NCBI GenBank assembly: GCA_003640385.1
Contig: RCAB01000197.1
Span: 42,838-106,837, forward strand
DNA length: 64,000 bases
Direction: 5' to 3'
From: Setaria digitata
Lineage: Eukaryota > Nematoda > Chromadorea > Rhabditida > Setariidae
Positions 53,001 through 64,000 of this stretch are shown one piece after another. The position numbers and the translations under genes were made by a program. Position 1 is the stretch's first letter, and every line of letters begins with the position of its first letter. The notes beneath the pieces were generated by a model. The model saw only the letters and a program-made list of their open reading frames with translations. It was not told the DNA's origin and ran no database searches.

Positions 53001-53383
53001 GTATCGTTGACCAATCAATTATGTTACATTTTACTAAAAAAAAAAAAAAAAAAATTATGACAATAATAATAATAATAATAATAACAAAAAAAAAAAAGTT
53101 ATTTGTTGACAAAATTATAATATTTTTTGTGAAAATATTTCAAATTAACACAAAAATTCAATTAGTTTCTTTTTTTTTTATCATTTTCTGCATTATTTAT
53201 CTGAATAATAAGTATGACAAATTGTTTATTTTGAATATTTACAAAAATTTCACAAATTTCTGCTTCAAAATTATTAGTGCTATCAATTTTTTTTTTCTTT
53301 TTTAAATATTATTATAACTAACCACAACAAATCAGTATGAAGATCAGCAACCTACAACGTATAAACCTTATCGCCAAAGGCAT
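25452..53383 (-). CDS. sax-7: SAX-7/L1CAM-family neural cell adhesion protein
   Basis: Transmembrane cell-adhesion molecule of the L1 family; in C. elegans SAX-7 holds neurons and processes in position and links the surface to ankyrin and spectrin. I traced 28 coding exons from ATG 53381-53383 to the TGA at 25452-25454. They total 4041 nt with every phase agreeing, giving 1346 residues, near the size of C. elegans SAX-7L. Order: signal peptide (about 1-22), six Ig domains (about 35-637), five fibronectin III domains (about 638-1215), membrane span (about 1222-1247), cytoplasmic tail of about 100 residues. Exon coordinates are given with the four segment entries. The gene is trans-splice-ready: TTTTCAG lies six bases before the ATG. 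Introns 5 (11.3 kb), 23 (2.6 kb), 6 (2.2 kb) and 7 (2.0 kb) make most of its 28 kb. The family is certain; orthology to sax-7 rather than lad-2 rests on the FIGQY tail. Confidence 0.96.
25818..25861 (+). repeat. 44-nt poly(A) run in sax-7 intron 26
   Basis: An uninterrupted run of about 44 A residues on the plus strand, which is poly(T) in the transcript sense. It sits about 70 nt upstream of the exon 27 acceptor. Confidence 0.9.
27820..27867 (+). repeat. 48-nt poly(A) run
   Basis: The longest homopolymer in the window, in a sax-7 intron. Such length is hard to sequence, so its exact size is doubtful. Confidence 0.9.
28797..28905. repeat. Imperfect tandem duplication, period 59 bp
   Basis: Two 50-bp copies, 28797-28846 and 28856-28905, both start CATTATTTTAATA and end with CACCT; they agree at roughly four positions in five and are separated by nine bases. 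Confidence 0.75.
30979..30993 (-). other. Codons for a furin-like RRSRR site in SAX-7 FN3-3
   Basis: Residues 929-933 of SAX-7 read RRSRR followed by ED, directly after the exon 20/21 junction. RSRR fits the convertase consensus R-x-K/R-R. Vertebrate L1 is cleaved in the same domain at a basic site. Confidence 0.6.
33104..37659 (-). other. sax-7: sax-7 exons 7-14: Ig domains 3 to 6
   Basis: Exons 37560-37659, 35359-35543, 34944-35069, 34550-34723, 34206-34394, 33936-34025, 33516-33646 and 33104-33263. Each domain has its cysteine pair: LHCFFSGYPEP/GVYECIF (Ig3), [18 protein letters not shown] (Ig4), [18 protein letters not shown] (Ig5) and [18 protein letters not shown] (Ig6). The repeated Y-x-C motif on the F strand is diagnostic. 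In Ig4 the usual core tryptophan is replaced by phenylalanine (ISFFKNG). Ig3 starts [11 protein letters not shown], the region where the short C. elegans isoform begins. Confidence 0.94.
35544..37559. other. 2.0 kb intron 7 of sax-7
   Basis: Splits Ig3 between GY and PEP. It holds A-rich runs (for example about 36655-36680) and no coding sequence I can support. Confidence 0.6.
37660..39824. other. 2.2 kb intron 6 of sax-7, between Ig2 and Ig3
   Basis: This is the position where an alternative first exon for a short, four-Ig isoform would be expected by comparison with C. elegans. I found no exon here with an ATG, a signal peptide and the required phase-1 donor; the near misses are listed under findings. 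Confidence 0.5.
40081..40131. repeat. CTG/TTG/CTT trinucleotide repeat
   Basis: Alternating short runs of CTG, TTG and CTT just upstream of sax-7 exon 6 (in the large intron). The minus-strand frame reads [17 protein letters not shown], a shadow of the repeat. Confidence 0.7.
41651..41691. repeat. GA microsatellite
   Basis: About 20 near-perfect AG dinucleotides with occasional GGG interruptions, in sax-7 intron 5. Confidence 0.85.
41815..42035. repeat. Short minisatellite built on GTAGATTAGTCTATATACTT
   Basis: Four copies of GTA(A/G)ATTAGTCT, or close variants, start near 41815, 41911, 41949 and 42007, with CT, AT and CA microsatellites between them. Two of the copies continue as ATATACTT. 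It looks like an expanding mixed satellite. Confidence 0.6.
43876..43876. other. Single N after a long poly(A) run
   Basis: An isolated ambiguous base directly following about 30 A residues; probably an assembly join or consensus failure. Confidence 0.6.
45807..46000. repeat. G-rich patch with three copies of an ATACCT..TGAAATGGAA word
   Basis: Copies begin near 45807, 45849 and 45974 (CATACCTGAATGAAATGGAA, TATACCTTGGTGAAATGGAA, CATACCTGGATGAAATGAAA). Between the second and third lies a purine-rich, relatively GC-rich stretch with several GGGG runs. No product is recognised. Confidence 0.5.
46989..47064. repeat. AT microsatellite
   Basis: Long ATATAT runs interrupted by TTTATT, within the large sax-7 intron. 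Confidence 0.85.
51273..51274 (-). promoter_or_regulatory. Apparent GC 5' splice site of sax-7 intron 5
   Basis: Exon 5 must end in frame after GAGCAG to join GGTACC of exon 6; the next six intron bases are GCTAGT. Apart from the C at +2 this matches a strong donor (CAG|GTNAGT). Confidence 0.65.
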
Positions 53384-53389
53384 CACGGC

Positions 53390-53399
53390 CTGAAAACAG
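53390..53399 (-). promoter_or_regulatory. Acceptor upstream of the sax-7 start codon
   Basis: On the minus strand CTGTTTTCAG precedes GCCGTGATG, leaving a six-base leader. This suits a spliced-leader addition site, or the end of a 5' untranslated intron. Confidence 0.6.
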
Positions 53400-56300
53400 T
53401 AAAATTCTATCATTTTTTTTTAACATGAATTATTTGCACACATTACGTTAGCATTGCTACTGAAAATGATTTATACATATATGAATTAAAATGATTAATA
53501 AATGAAACATGATAATATTAATTATGAAATAATCAAATATTGTAAATTTCAGAAGCTACGGATGAACTGAGCAACAATTTTGCCAATAATATTGCAATGA
53601 ATATACATAAATAAGCAATCGAACAACAAAAACAAATAAATAAACAAAGATAAAAAATAATTAAGATAAAATAACTGAAAAGATTACTTTTAGCATTTTA
53701 GTCTATGTGATAGATAATGAGAGTATTAACTGTCGAAAATTTAGCAGAAATTTAAGCCAAAAATGATCAAAATGAATAAATTTGCAAGCGTTTGCTTAAC
53801 AACAAATATCACAGTAAAAAAAGATTCATATTTCCTGAATACTTATCAACAGTGATTGATATTATCAGTAAATCTGCAATGTAAATTTTCCAGAAGATTC
53901 ATTTTTCTTTCCAACAACGATGATTACCCTCCAGGATCAAAATGAGCAAAAATTAACAGTTATATCAACAAATCTACCAGAAATTTTCAAAAAGAAAGAA
54001 TTGTTAAATTCTTGCAAAGATATTAACGGAATGATATAGAGAAGTGATAAATATTAATTTTCTAATTAATTATCTTCAGAATTGTCAAAAAAAAAAAAAA
54101 AAAATTCATCTATGGAAATTTTACCTGTACAAGTAGAAATTGATTTTCCATTAAACTGTCTTTTCTTTCCTTTTTTTTTTTTTTTTTTTNCTACTTCATT
54201 TATTTCCTTTTGTATCGTTTTCAATTTTTAGCAAAATATCAAGGACAAAAAAGTCCATTTCAGGTAGATAATTTGTCAGATAGTATCCAATTTGTGATTA
54301 AATTTTTGGCACCAACAGAAGAAATTGAGCAGGAATAAGTAAAAACTAAATGAATTAATGAAAATTTTCTTCCACTTAATCGAACAAACTATTCAGACGT
54401 TCTCGATATTTTATAACATATGAAATGGGAAAGAAGAAAAAGAGGAATGTTGAAAATTATTTTCAATATTTTTTCTTTTTATCCATTGTTTCTTTTTTTT
54501 TTTCGTCTCTTTTTTGAACAAAAAGAAAAAAGAAAAACTAAGTTAGCATTGTTTGAAAAAAGAAATTTTAATGTCTTTCTTTAGTTTTAAACATTCTTGG
54601 CTAATAAGTTTATCATTTGATAAAAGTCATGCATTAATTGGTTATCAAATTGGCCGGACAACTGGTGATGTATGACCGGTGGCTATTTTAAAAAGGCTGT
54701 AATAATTTTACAGAACTAATACGACATTTCATTTCGATCATCCTTTATTCGCTTCAGTCATTTCAATGGGTAAACTAAACTAACTAATAGGAATGAGTTT
54801 TTTTTCTCTCTCTCTCTCTCTCAGAGTTCAAAAAAAGGAAAAAAAAAAGTTTGAAAAATAAAAGAAAATTTTGTCTAAAATTATATCAATATAACATAGT
54901 TTTTTCTTTTTTTGATTATTTTCTTTCCACTTTTTTTTTTTCAATTTTTACTCTTACTACAAAGATGAAAGTTCAGTTCTTCCCGAGGGAAGTAATATCT
55001 TCCGAAAATTTTTATTCTTAATAGTTTTTTTTTTCTCTTTCAGGAAGCACTTTTTTTTCAGATTTAAAACAAAATTAAACAAATTAAAAGAAACAAAGTT
55101 ACTTGCACACGAATTCTAAACAAATATCTCAAATGAAATATGCGCAAATTAATGAACCGTAGCGCAAAATAATGGTATGACACAATAGAAAGGTTTATTT
55201 GGTTAAAAAAAAAAAATTTCTTTCTCTTTTCTTTACTTCTAACTAATAGAGTTCCAGAGAAAACCACTGAAATTCCATTTAAGAGCTGATTTTGAAATTT
55301 ATCAGAAAAATGGAACCATTCCCGGAAGAATTATGAAGTACCAACGGATGAAACACTCAAAGGAGTACTTGTTTGCTTCTCGTAATATTCTGATACCATG
55401 ATGTCTAGTTTGAAGAGAATAACGACAAAGCTAGAATACTTCAATGTAAATTTTCGATAAATTCTAACTTTTCTTTTCTTTTAGTCTATGAAAATATTAC
55501 GAATTCATATAATAACTGTTTAACAGTTAGTTATATTATAGTCGATATAAATGTTTAACAAATTTTTGCTTCCTTAAAAATCAAGAAAAGAGACAAGAAG
55601 ACATTGCATAATAATAAAAATTTTAAATAAGTCTCTACTTTTCCTATAAGAAGTAAACAAAAAATTGATAAAAACTGATTAAAAAAAAAGAAGCAAAAAT
55701 TATTAGACGGTATTTTTGACAGAGAGAGAGAAAAAAAAAAAAATTTGTGAATTAAAATTGACCGCACACCTACCTGAAAAAAAAAAAAAATCATTTCTGT
55801 ATGTCATTAGTTCCTAGGAATTAGGCTTGATTAGAATACAGTAGTAATAATATATAGTGTTCCTTTTGAGAGAAAAATTTAAAAATTACCGATTAAGCAT
55901 TTCCGGTAACATTGATAAATGATTTAAAAAAAACTAACATGTGATATGATAAGAACTAATCGGAGGTTAAAGTAAAATTAAAATTTATTTAAAAAAAAAA
56001 ATGTATTTGCATACTTATTCGGTTTGTTCGTTTTAACGCTGTTTCTAAATAGATTTGATAAATGATAAACTGTTCAACGATATTTTTCCCTGACTGTAAG
56101 GATTTCTCTAAATATACACATAATAAATACATCTTTTAAATATATTTGTAGCTTTAAAGAGAGATTTCGGAGTGAAATCTGAGAAATCGCCGGAGCAGAA
56201 ATAGCTGCAAGTAAATTTCATTCAACAAGAGTCCTTCAAAACTAAGTAATTGTAGCATTAATGTATTTAAGTATATAGTTGTATTAATTTTAAAAATTAA

Positions 56301-56930
56301 CATATGATATGATATGATACTAAAATTCTTGACAAACTTTCAAAAGTGGTAGATAATTATTAGCCGACATTCCAAATGTTGAATTCAAATCTTGAATTAA
56401 TATTTATATGGAAGTTTAGTTGGATTACGGAAATAAGCCATACAAAATATCATCAGTAGTGATATTTAATAATACTATCAGCAGTGATAATAATAATCTG
56501 CGCCACATAAGTGATAACGTTTATCTAGTGGTGACATATTTATTTGTTATGAGATGACGATTTACGCATTTGTGAATGGTTCCACAAGTGTTGCAATAAC
56601 TAAATACATTGTGAAATGCGTGAAATCGACGTATCAACGTGTCATAACGTGGAATTGAGTGTCATAGATGGATTCAAGAGAAGTTTCTGAAAATTTTGCA
56701 TCGTGATTCAGTTGAGATTCATTCACTCTCTATTGTTTCAAACAAATTTATATCCAGACATACACAATTCAGAGTCTGAATGTGCTGAAATGGAAGAGTG
56801 ACAAAATACTGACGAAGAAGAAGAATTGAAAGAAAGAGAGAGAGAGAGAGAGAGAAAGAGGGAGAGAGAAAANAGGAATTGGCGTAAATCCATCAAAACT
56901 GATAAATTCAATGGGAACTTCGAAAATTCC

Positions 56931-56966
<36 letters not shown>

Positions 56967-57467
56967 CGAGAGGAATAAAAGAAAAAAAATGCCACTACTC
57001 ATTAAGGCTGGATGAAACAAACACAGGCCTATTTCGATCCGATAACATAAACATTCATATCGAGGGTTTTGAAACTTTACTGACTGAAAGTGCATGAATG
57101 AAATTATCGAAGAAAGGGGCTATTCCATATATGAAATTTAAAGTTATCATAATTCATAAAAAATTTATTTTGCATAATACATATTATTCGTTAATTTAAG
57201 ACAATTCATTCTATCTCATTTGACTACTAGTTTGATATCCTGATTTTGGTATTAGCATACTTCAACAGTTTAGCATCAGGATATCACTATAGTAATCTGA
57301 AATAAGGACTGATATATAGTAGAATTTGGAAATTGTTATGCAGGAAAATGAGCGTAAATAAAAATGGTATCAAGTGGCTGAAAAATAGAGAAAAAAAGCA
57401 TAATGAGCTTAAATGAAATGTCTGATATACGTTAGCTAGATAGACTTTAAAATTTTTGTTTATTTAT

Positions 57468-57498
<31 letters not shown>

Positions 57499-58924
57499 TC
57501 TAATAAATTGGACAAGGTAAAAAAAAAAAGAAGCAGGAGAGAAGAGAATGAAATACATGAGCTAAATTTGAAAACAAAAATATTTCATTTTAAATTGCAC
57601 AATTGTTTACCATTTGTTTCTTCCAACCTTTTTTTTTTTTTTTGTGTTTTCATTTTCATTTGAAAAATTTGACAATCTAGCTGACTGATGGTTATATTTT
57701 GAAATAAATAGTAATGGAGGCAAAAAAAAAAAAAAAAAAGAATATGTGGAATAAAAAGATATGGAAATATTTCGATTTAAATTTTATTTTTCACCTAAAA
57801 AAAAAATTAAAAGAATTCACTTTTTCATTCTTTTTTTTTTTTTTTTTTTTTTTTTAAGTAGCTGTAAGAAAAGTAATTGTTAAAAGAGTAGTAATGATGA
57901 TTGTTTGGAAACAAAGATCGATTCAAATTTCTTTTAATGACAATTGCTTCTCTTTTTCAAAAACTGTTTGCCATCTTTTTCTTTTTTTTTTTTTTTTTTT
58001 TTTTTTTTCTTATCTTTTATTCAATTTCGCGCTTTTCGTTCGTCTTTCTTGAATATTTACCCAATAAATAAATAAACTTGCACGCTTGTTCTCTAAATTT
58101 TAAACATTACCAAATTTTATCTTTTCCGTTTCCTTATTTTTCTTTTCTTTTTTCTTTTTTTTTTTTTCGATTTCATTCACAAAATAAATTTTAGCTAGAA
58201 CGGTAGCGAAGTCAGCTGTTTCATTTGTATCCACCGCTTTGTGTTCCATTTGTTACGTTGACAATACGGCGGTCAATTTATCCCTTCTATTTGTTCAACT
58301 ATTTCGTCTCAATTTCTTTCATTTTAATTTATCAATTTACGCAATAACAGTTGTTACTTTCACATATGCGATTGGGATGGCAAATTATCGATTGAACTGA
58401 TAATGATAAGAATCATACAAGATCTTTAGCATAAGAGAAAAACTATTCATATTTTGAAATTTAAAATAGAATTTTAGCTGCATCACGTGGCTATATTATA
58501 ATTATACTCTCATTAATCATCGTAGTAGTGGAGCAAAAAAGGAGTTAAAAAAAAAGATAAATATGTATATAATCATCATATCTATCATCATTCATATAAA
58601 ATGAAATGAAATGATATAAGCAGTAACAGAAGAAGTGAGATATTTTGTTATAAGCTGTGTTTTGATAATTTGAAAATGATGATTATTACAGTCGAGAGTG
58701 AAGGAAATAATGATAGAAACTGAAACTTACGAAAAAAAAAATTTTTTTTTCTCTCCAATTCAAATAACTACTCAAAAATTGAAAAAAAAAAAGACGAAAA
58801 TGTAAGGAAATATAAAATAAACTAAAATTGGATAAAAGTTGTTTTAAATAAGATGAAAACTATAAAATGTGAAATGAGAAAAGGAAACCATTTTCCGTTT
58901 TTTTTTTTCTCTAGACATATCATA

Positions 58925-58974
58925 TACATATATATATATATATAGTTATAATATTTTATATATATATATATATG
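58925..58974. repeat. AT-rich palindromic microsatellite
   Basis: Two ATATAT blocks flank GTTATAATATTTT, so the tract can fold on itself. Confidence 0.6.
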
Positions 58975-60639
58975 ATAGGAATGATCAATGGGTATTTGAA
59001 ATCGAAAATGAACAATTTCTTATGGAACTTCAAAATTTCATTTTTTTATTTTTTATTTTTACACAATCAGAAAAAGAGAGAGAGAAAAAAAATGAGGCTT
59101 TAAAGCTTGAGCCGTCAATGATTAATTGCTGATGAAGGTCAACAGCACAAGTGAATAAGTTGTAATGATAGGTACAAGATGATGGCTGAGGAGATAATGA
59201 CTAACTGATAAAGGAATTGCAACATAACTGATAAAGCTGATTGGTCAAATGAAATTACTATAATATACAAAATTAATATAATTAATACAAAGTCATTCAG
59301 TGTGAAAATTTACATTCATTAATATCAGAAACAATGAGCGGCTATTCTTTGATATCTTGCAATTATTATTCGATAATTACTGATTGAAAGGGATTGTAAA
59401 TGAATGTCACAGATGTTCCTAAAGTTTTTTATTTAAAACAATATTATTTCCTTACTATTTCTAATTAATAATTTAGCTGAAACAAAGCAAAAGAAGAATT
59501 GAATTATTTGAAACCTGTATATAATTAATTCTTTCTTAATCTATTCTGTTAAATGTGCTTTCTTCTACGAATTTAACCGTCTTTTTTTTCCTTAATTAAT
59601 AATTCTTTTCTTCATAAATTATTTTTTTTTTAAAGAATTGGTCTAAAAAATTCTTTCCAGTTTAATAGAAAAAAAAAATTAATGAAATTAACCGTTCTTT
59701 AGTGAAACACATCGCTGTTTAATTGATAATTTAAATTCACCGATCCGATTTAGATTTAACAAACACAAAAAAAAAAAACCCAAAAATTAGTAAATTATGA
59801 ATAATAAAAATAACATTGTGTCAACCGAAACGAATAAATGATAGTAATTATTATGATAGAATAATCGCCAATACCAAAAGTAGTTATAAATTGATATAAG
59901 CAAAAGGTATTTCGGATGTTCTACCTGTCAAATCATCTAATCATTTCCATTATTCATTCATCCATCCGTTACTAATGATCATAATGATTATTGAAATATA
60001 TATATTTGCTGTATGTGTAAACGATTAATTTAGGTAATGATTGCCTATCCAAGTTATAATTATTTAATTTTATGAGTATATAAAACACTAGAGTAAAGCT
60101 TATACAAATTACACTGGAAAAAGAAGCAGAAAAAGAAAAAAAGGAAACGATAAAAAGAAGGTAAAAAAAAAAAAAAAGAAATTCGAAGAGAATATTGGAA
60201 AATAAGAGATTAACAATTAACAATTAATTAGGATTATTAAAATAATAGTATCGATTTGTAAATGAAGCATATGAAAATTTTACCAAATGCATCATTTTCC
60301 ATATACAATTTATTTATAGGACGGTCCAAATGTGGCGGTAAATTTATGAAAATCAGATTTTACTGGCCATCTGTTTTCTGCTACCTTTTTGTAATACGGT
60401 TCAATGAACACAGAGAAACCGGAAAATTATATTCATAAGATCAGAAAATAATAGAATAGGCAATTTTATTGATAATATCAATAATTGGTTGGGATAATGA
60501 AAAATTGTTAGATTTTTTTTTTTTTTTCTTTCTTTTTTTCCTGCAAAATTGTAGTAAGTTAGAAAGAAAAAGTTATTGCAAAAATTTTATATATATTAGT
60601 GATTAAAAAAAAAAAAAGTAAGGAAGAAAGGAGGAGAAA

Positions 60640-60640
<1 letters not shown>

Positions 60641-60672
<32 letters not shown>

Positions 60673-60677
60673 GAGAG
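60641..60677. repeat. GA microsatellite
   Basis: GAGAGA run with GGGAGA and TAGAGA interruptions, upstream of sax-7. Confidence 0.8.
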
Positions 60678-63600
60678 GAATGAAATGTTTACATTTTTTT
60701 TTTTTTTGTTCTTAATTTCATAATTAGCACTGTTTTGTGAATGAATAATATAGGGACAATGCATTGGAACAGCCATGAATGTTATTATCGATTAATTTTT
60801 TAATTTTTTTTTTAATTTAATTTATCAGTACGAATAGAAAGATTTAAATCTTATCCTGGACTTACAATTGGTATAAAATTCATCGTGAATAAATAATGAA
60901 ATCATATGGAGCGAATGTAACAAATTCTGAAGCAAACTAACAAACAAAAGATCACTCATTAATTAGCAGTTAATTGTTATATTCAAATAAATAATTACTT
61001 GGGCTATCTGTTACTTATATAAGTAATATTTGTAAAAATAAATTTCATTTTTTTCCTTTTTTTCTTTTTTTTTTTTTTTTTTTTTTTTTGCGGAATAATT
61101 TATTTTTGGTAAGGCGATAGCAATTTTATTCAATAATACATCAAATTCTTTAATTTATATCCCCTTCTAAATCGAATTCGTAAATTATTATATTTAAATA
61201 ACAATTTTACTCCTGGGAAATTTTTTTTTATCATACTAATCCAACTGTTTATACATACTAATTATTTTTCATTATTGATAAGAAACTTTTTTTTTTTTTT
61301 TTCACAGATCAAAAAAAAAGTTCAAGTTTGAGGAAAAGATTTTTTACATCAATTATTGCTGCATTTGAAAAAATTTTTGATCGAATTTTCTGGCAAGAAA
61401 ACAATTCAAATATATTAATAAAATTGGCAGAATTTGCCATTTCATCAAAGCAAGATTAATTTTTTCTTTTTCTGCTTTTTATTGCTGTTTACTGGCCCAG
61501 TAAAATGACTGGGTTAAATTGAATCCTTAATGTTTTTCAAAATACGAAGACTCTTTTTTTTTTTTTTTTCCTGCAAAAATTACAGTAGTTTGGAAGTACC
61601 AAAAATGAATATAAATCGATAAGAATTTATTAGAAACTTGAAATGTTTGGAAAAGATTGCCAAAAGCACAATGAGTGCGCAAAAATATCAATCAAATGTG
61701 TGAAGAGGGTATTATCGGATGACATGTACGTTAGTGATAACGATCATGATGGCCTGAGATAAGCTTATAAAAATAGAGTGGAAGAAGATCAGCTGACATC
61801 ATTAATTTACACCTGTAACTTAAACATTTGGCTATTCAATTTAATATTTAGTTTTTTTTTTTTTTTTTTTTTCTCTTTGCATTTAATGAATTTTTACAAT
61901 ATAAAGATTGTATCAAATCTGAACTTGCCCATTTTTTTTGTTCGATTTTTACAACAACACATTCATCACTGAATTATTTCTCAAAACATTTTAAAAAAAA
62001 ATCAAAAACAAAGATGTATGCATTTATTATACGAAATGCAATTAAAAATACGAGAAAGACCTAAACAACCCGTAAATAAATTTTTCAACCAAAATCTAAT
62101 TTTACAATGAAAAGCGGAAAACCGGTCGAACTCTGAGAAGAATTAAGTTTGCTCATCATTTCGGGAAATGCAACATGCCTGGGAAATTTCCAGTAATTTT
62201 TTATTTGTTAATTTTTATCAGTGCTGTTATTTTTTTTCATGAGAGCTATGGGAAGTATAGGATTAGCAAAATAAAATAATTATTCTAATGAATAAATTAA
62301 TACCATCCTTATAATTTCTGTTTCGATTTTGAAAAAGCTAAACATAGTAAATGAAAATTAATATATTTAGAGGAGGAAAAAAAAAGGGGGGGAAAAAAAA
62401 GGAAAAAATTCGCATTTAACTTGCTATGAAGAAGAAAAGAAAAAAAAAAGTTTAACGTAATGTTGTCAATTCAAACTGAAGGTCACTTTTAGTTTCCGAT
62501 CTCGACTCTATTCAAATATTTCAAAGGCCATAAACCATTATTATTTTTTGAGTAAAAAAGATATTTTTAAAGAACTTTCATACGGTTTATACGTAAGTTT
62601 AATCAGTTTCATTCGCGTGAAATATTGCTTCATAATTTATTTGTCAGTAATAATTTTTTACAAAATGAAAATATTGATGCATATGAAAGTGAAAATGATA
62701 AAAAAAAAATATGGAAATAATCATTACTGATAATTTCTAACATACTGGTTGATGTGATCTTATTGTAAAAGAATGCATGATATACATGTTGGACATGTGA
62801 ATGATTGTAATTATCACGCTAATGTTCAATTTCTTTAAAGCAATTATTTCCTACTCATTATCGTACGGGTCACTAGATCGGTCATTCTTTACCCTTTTCG
62901 TATACTACAAGCAAATCAAGTCTTTTGATTATCCTTTTCCTACTCATTTCTTTGACAAGATCAGATACAAAATCTTCAGATCTTAACAATCATTAATTCC
63001 ATTCAATTAATAAATTTTATTTAAGGTAACATAACTGAAGAGTTATAGCTAATAAGTAATATAATATTATGATTAAAAAAAAAGTTTTTATAACATTATG
63101 ATAACAAAATGATAAGGAAAAAAAAAGATTGGAAGTGAAAATTCATGAAGTGTGAATGATCTTAACTTCCCATTTTCGTTTTCATGTCATGCTAAGGTAA
63201 ACTTCAAGGACACACATAGGGAACATTAGTTTCGTTCAAAATAAGCCTCTTATTTCCTCACACAAGAAAAAATTTAAACAGTCATTTCTAAAATGTGAAA
63301 CTTTTAAAAAGTGAATGATGTATAAGGATGATAATTAAATAAATGAATACTATATCTGCAGAAATATAATCAATTGTTATCAAATGCAAACATTAAAAAA
63401 AAAAAAAAAATCGCTCCTTTTCGATTTTGAAATTTTCAAATTACATGTACTACCGTGTATAACCCATACTTAAGTAAATAATATGATGAAATAATATGTT
63501 ACATCAATTTGCTAAACAATAAATAGAAAGTGGTGTGAAAATTTGAATTTTACTTTAGCAAAAAAAAAAAAAAAAGAAAGGAATGAATGAAATGATGGGA

Positions 63601-63935
63601 TGATAAAGTTTAAAGGATAAAAATGAAAAAGGAAAGGTGCTCCAATGATCCATTAATGTTAGTAAGATTAAATTAAATACTTCTCTACTCTTGTTAAGAG
63701 GAAAATCAATGAAAGAAATAAGGAAAAGTATGCAAATGAGGAATGAAGTAGACAATGTCCACGATGCTAGTAGTGACCAAACCCTTTCATAATCCTACTT
63801 ATCACTAACTATAAAAAAGTAAAAATAGAATTCTCCTTTTTCTGTTTTCAGATGAAACAATTCAGATCTTTTTTTTTCCTTTTTTATTGAGAAACAAGTC
63901 TTCCTCAATAACAATTTGTGAGTATTTTTTGTCGT

Positions 63936-64000
63936 TCAAACCACATCCGTGTTCATTTTCTCGATCGTTTCAACGTTCGCATTCAACTTCCTGACCATTT
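63936..64000 (-). CDS. Possible terminal exon at the right edge
   Basis: The last 65 bases lose the AT-rich, homopolymer character of the flank. On the minus strand an open frame reads MVRKLNANVETIEKMNTDVV and ends in TGA at 63936-63938; it could be the C terminus of a gene continuing beyond the window. The plus strand is also open here (VFIFSIVSTFAFNFLTI), so even the strand is uncertain. No family is recognised. Confidence 0.2.
   Translation of the reverse strand, partial: MVRKLNANVETIEKMNTDVV

Larger units (their letters stand above)
39825..53383 (-). other. sax-7: sax-7 exons 1-6: signal peptide, Ig1 and Ig2
   Basis: Exons 53323-53383, 52856-53033, 52449-52636, 51975-52096, 51275-51334 and 39825-39969. 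The signal peptide is [20 protein letters not shown]. Ig1 has [18 protein letters not shown] and GVYQCEATN. Ig2 has [15 protein letters not shown] and YYTCTAEN. Exon 5 is only 60 nt ([20 protein letters not shown]) and is separated from exon 6 by an 11.3 kb intron whose donor appears to be GC. Confidence 0.92.
53384..63935. other. Upstream region of sax-7, repeat-rich, no supported gene
   Basis: About 10.5 kb of AT-rich sequence with many homopolymers, GA tracts (56834-56871, 60641-60677), an AT-rich palindromic tract (58925-58974) and single N bases at 54190 and 56873. The sax-7 promoter should be in the part nearest 53400. The ORFs are short, F/S/L- or K-rich and built on homopolymers. Confidence 0.5.

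Noticed and set aside
1..64000. CRISPR arrays, bacterial operons or an integrated bacterial (for example Wolbachia) segment
   Set aside because: All recognised genes are intron-bearing animal genes; no regularly spaced repeats or intronless bacterial-type ORFs of useful length occur.

Overview
This 64 kb window comes from an AT-rich animal genome, almost certainly a nematode of the filarial/spirurid type. The evidence is intron-rich genes with short TTTNCAG acceptors directly upstream of start codons (fitting spliced-leader trans-splicing), an L1CAM-family protein with a SAX-7-type tail, a MKK4-type kinase, and non-coding DNA full of poly(A)/poly(T) runs and microsatellites. The species cannot be named from the sequence alone.

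Layout. (1) 69-1136 (+): the 3' end of a gene for an EGF-repeat, single-pass membrane protein, cut by the left edge. (2) 2224-4660 (-): a MAP kinase kinase of the MKK4 group. (3) 5528-6044 (+): DPH3, a CSL zinc-finger protein of diphthamide biosynthesis, divergent from the kinase, followed at 6500-6769 (+) by a small hydrophobic ORF that may share an operon with it. (4) 6770-15292: about 8.5 kb with no gene I can support. (5) 15293-21037 (+): two successive von Willebrand factor A (vWA) coding units. They are either one two-domain gene or two tandem genes; the reading frame is broken between them. (6) 25452-53383 (-): a sax-7/L1CAM orthologue spread over 28 kb and 28 exons, reconstructed exon by exon with every splice phase agreeing (4041 nt, 1346 residues). 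It encodes a signal peptide, six Ig domains, five fibronectin III domains, one membrane span, and a tail with a FERM-type site, the ankyrin motif FIGQY and a PDZ ligand ending STFV. (7) 53384-64000: mostly non-coding repeats, with a weak hint of an exon at the right edge.

No obviously new biological system stands out. The most checkable observations are a candidate GC-AG donor opening an 11.3 kb intron in sax-7; a furin-like RRSRR site in its third fibronectin domain; an intron that splits FIGQY, so that retention would remove the ankyrin and PDZ motifs; and the frame conflict at the vWA boundary. Four isolated N bases inside homopolymer or GA tracts suggest assembly uncertainty there.
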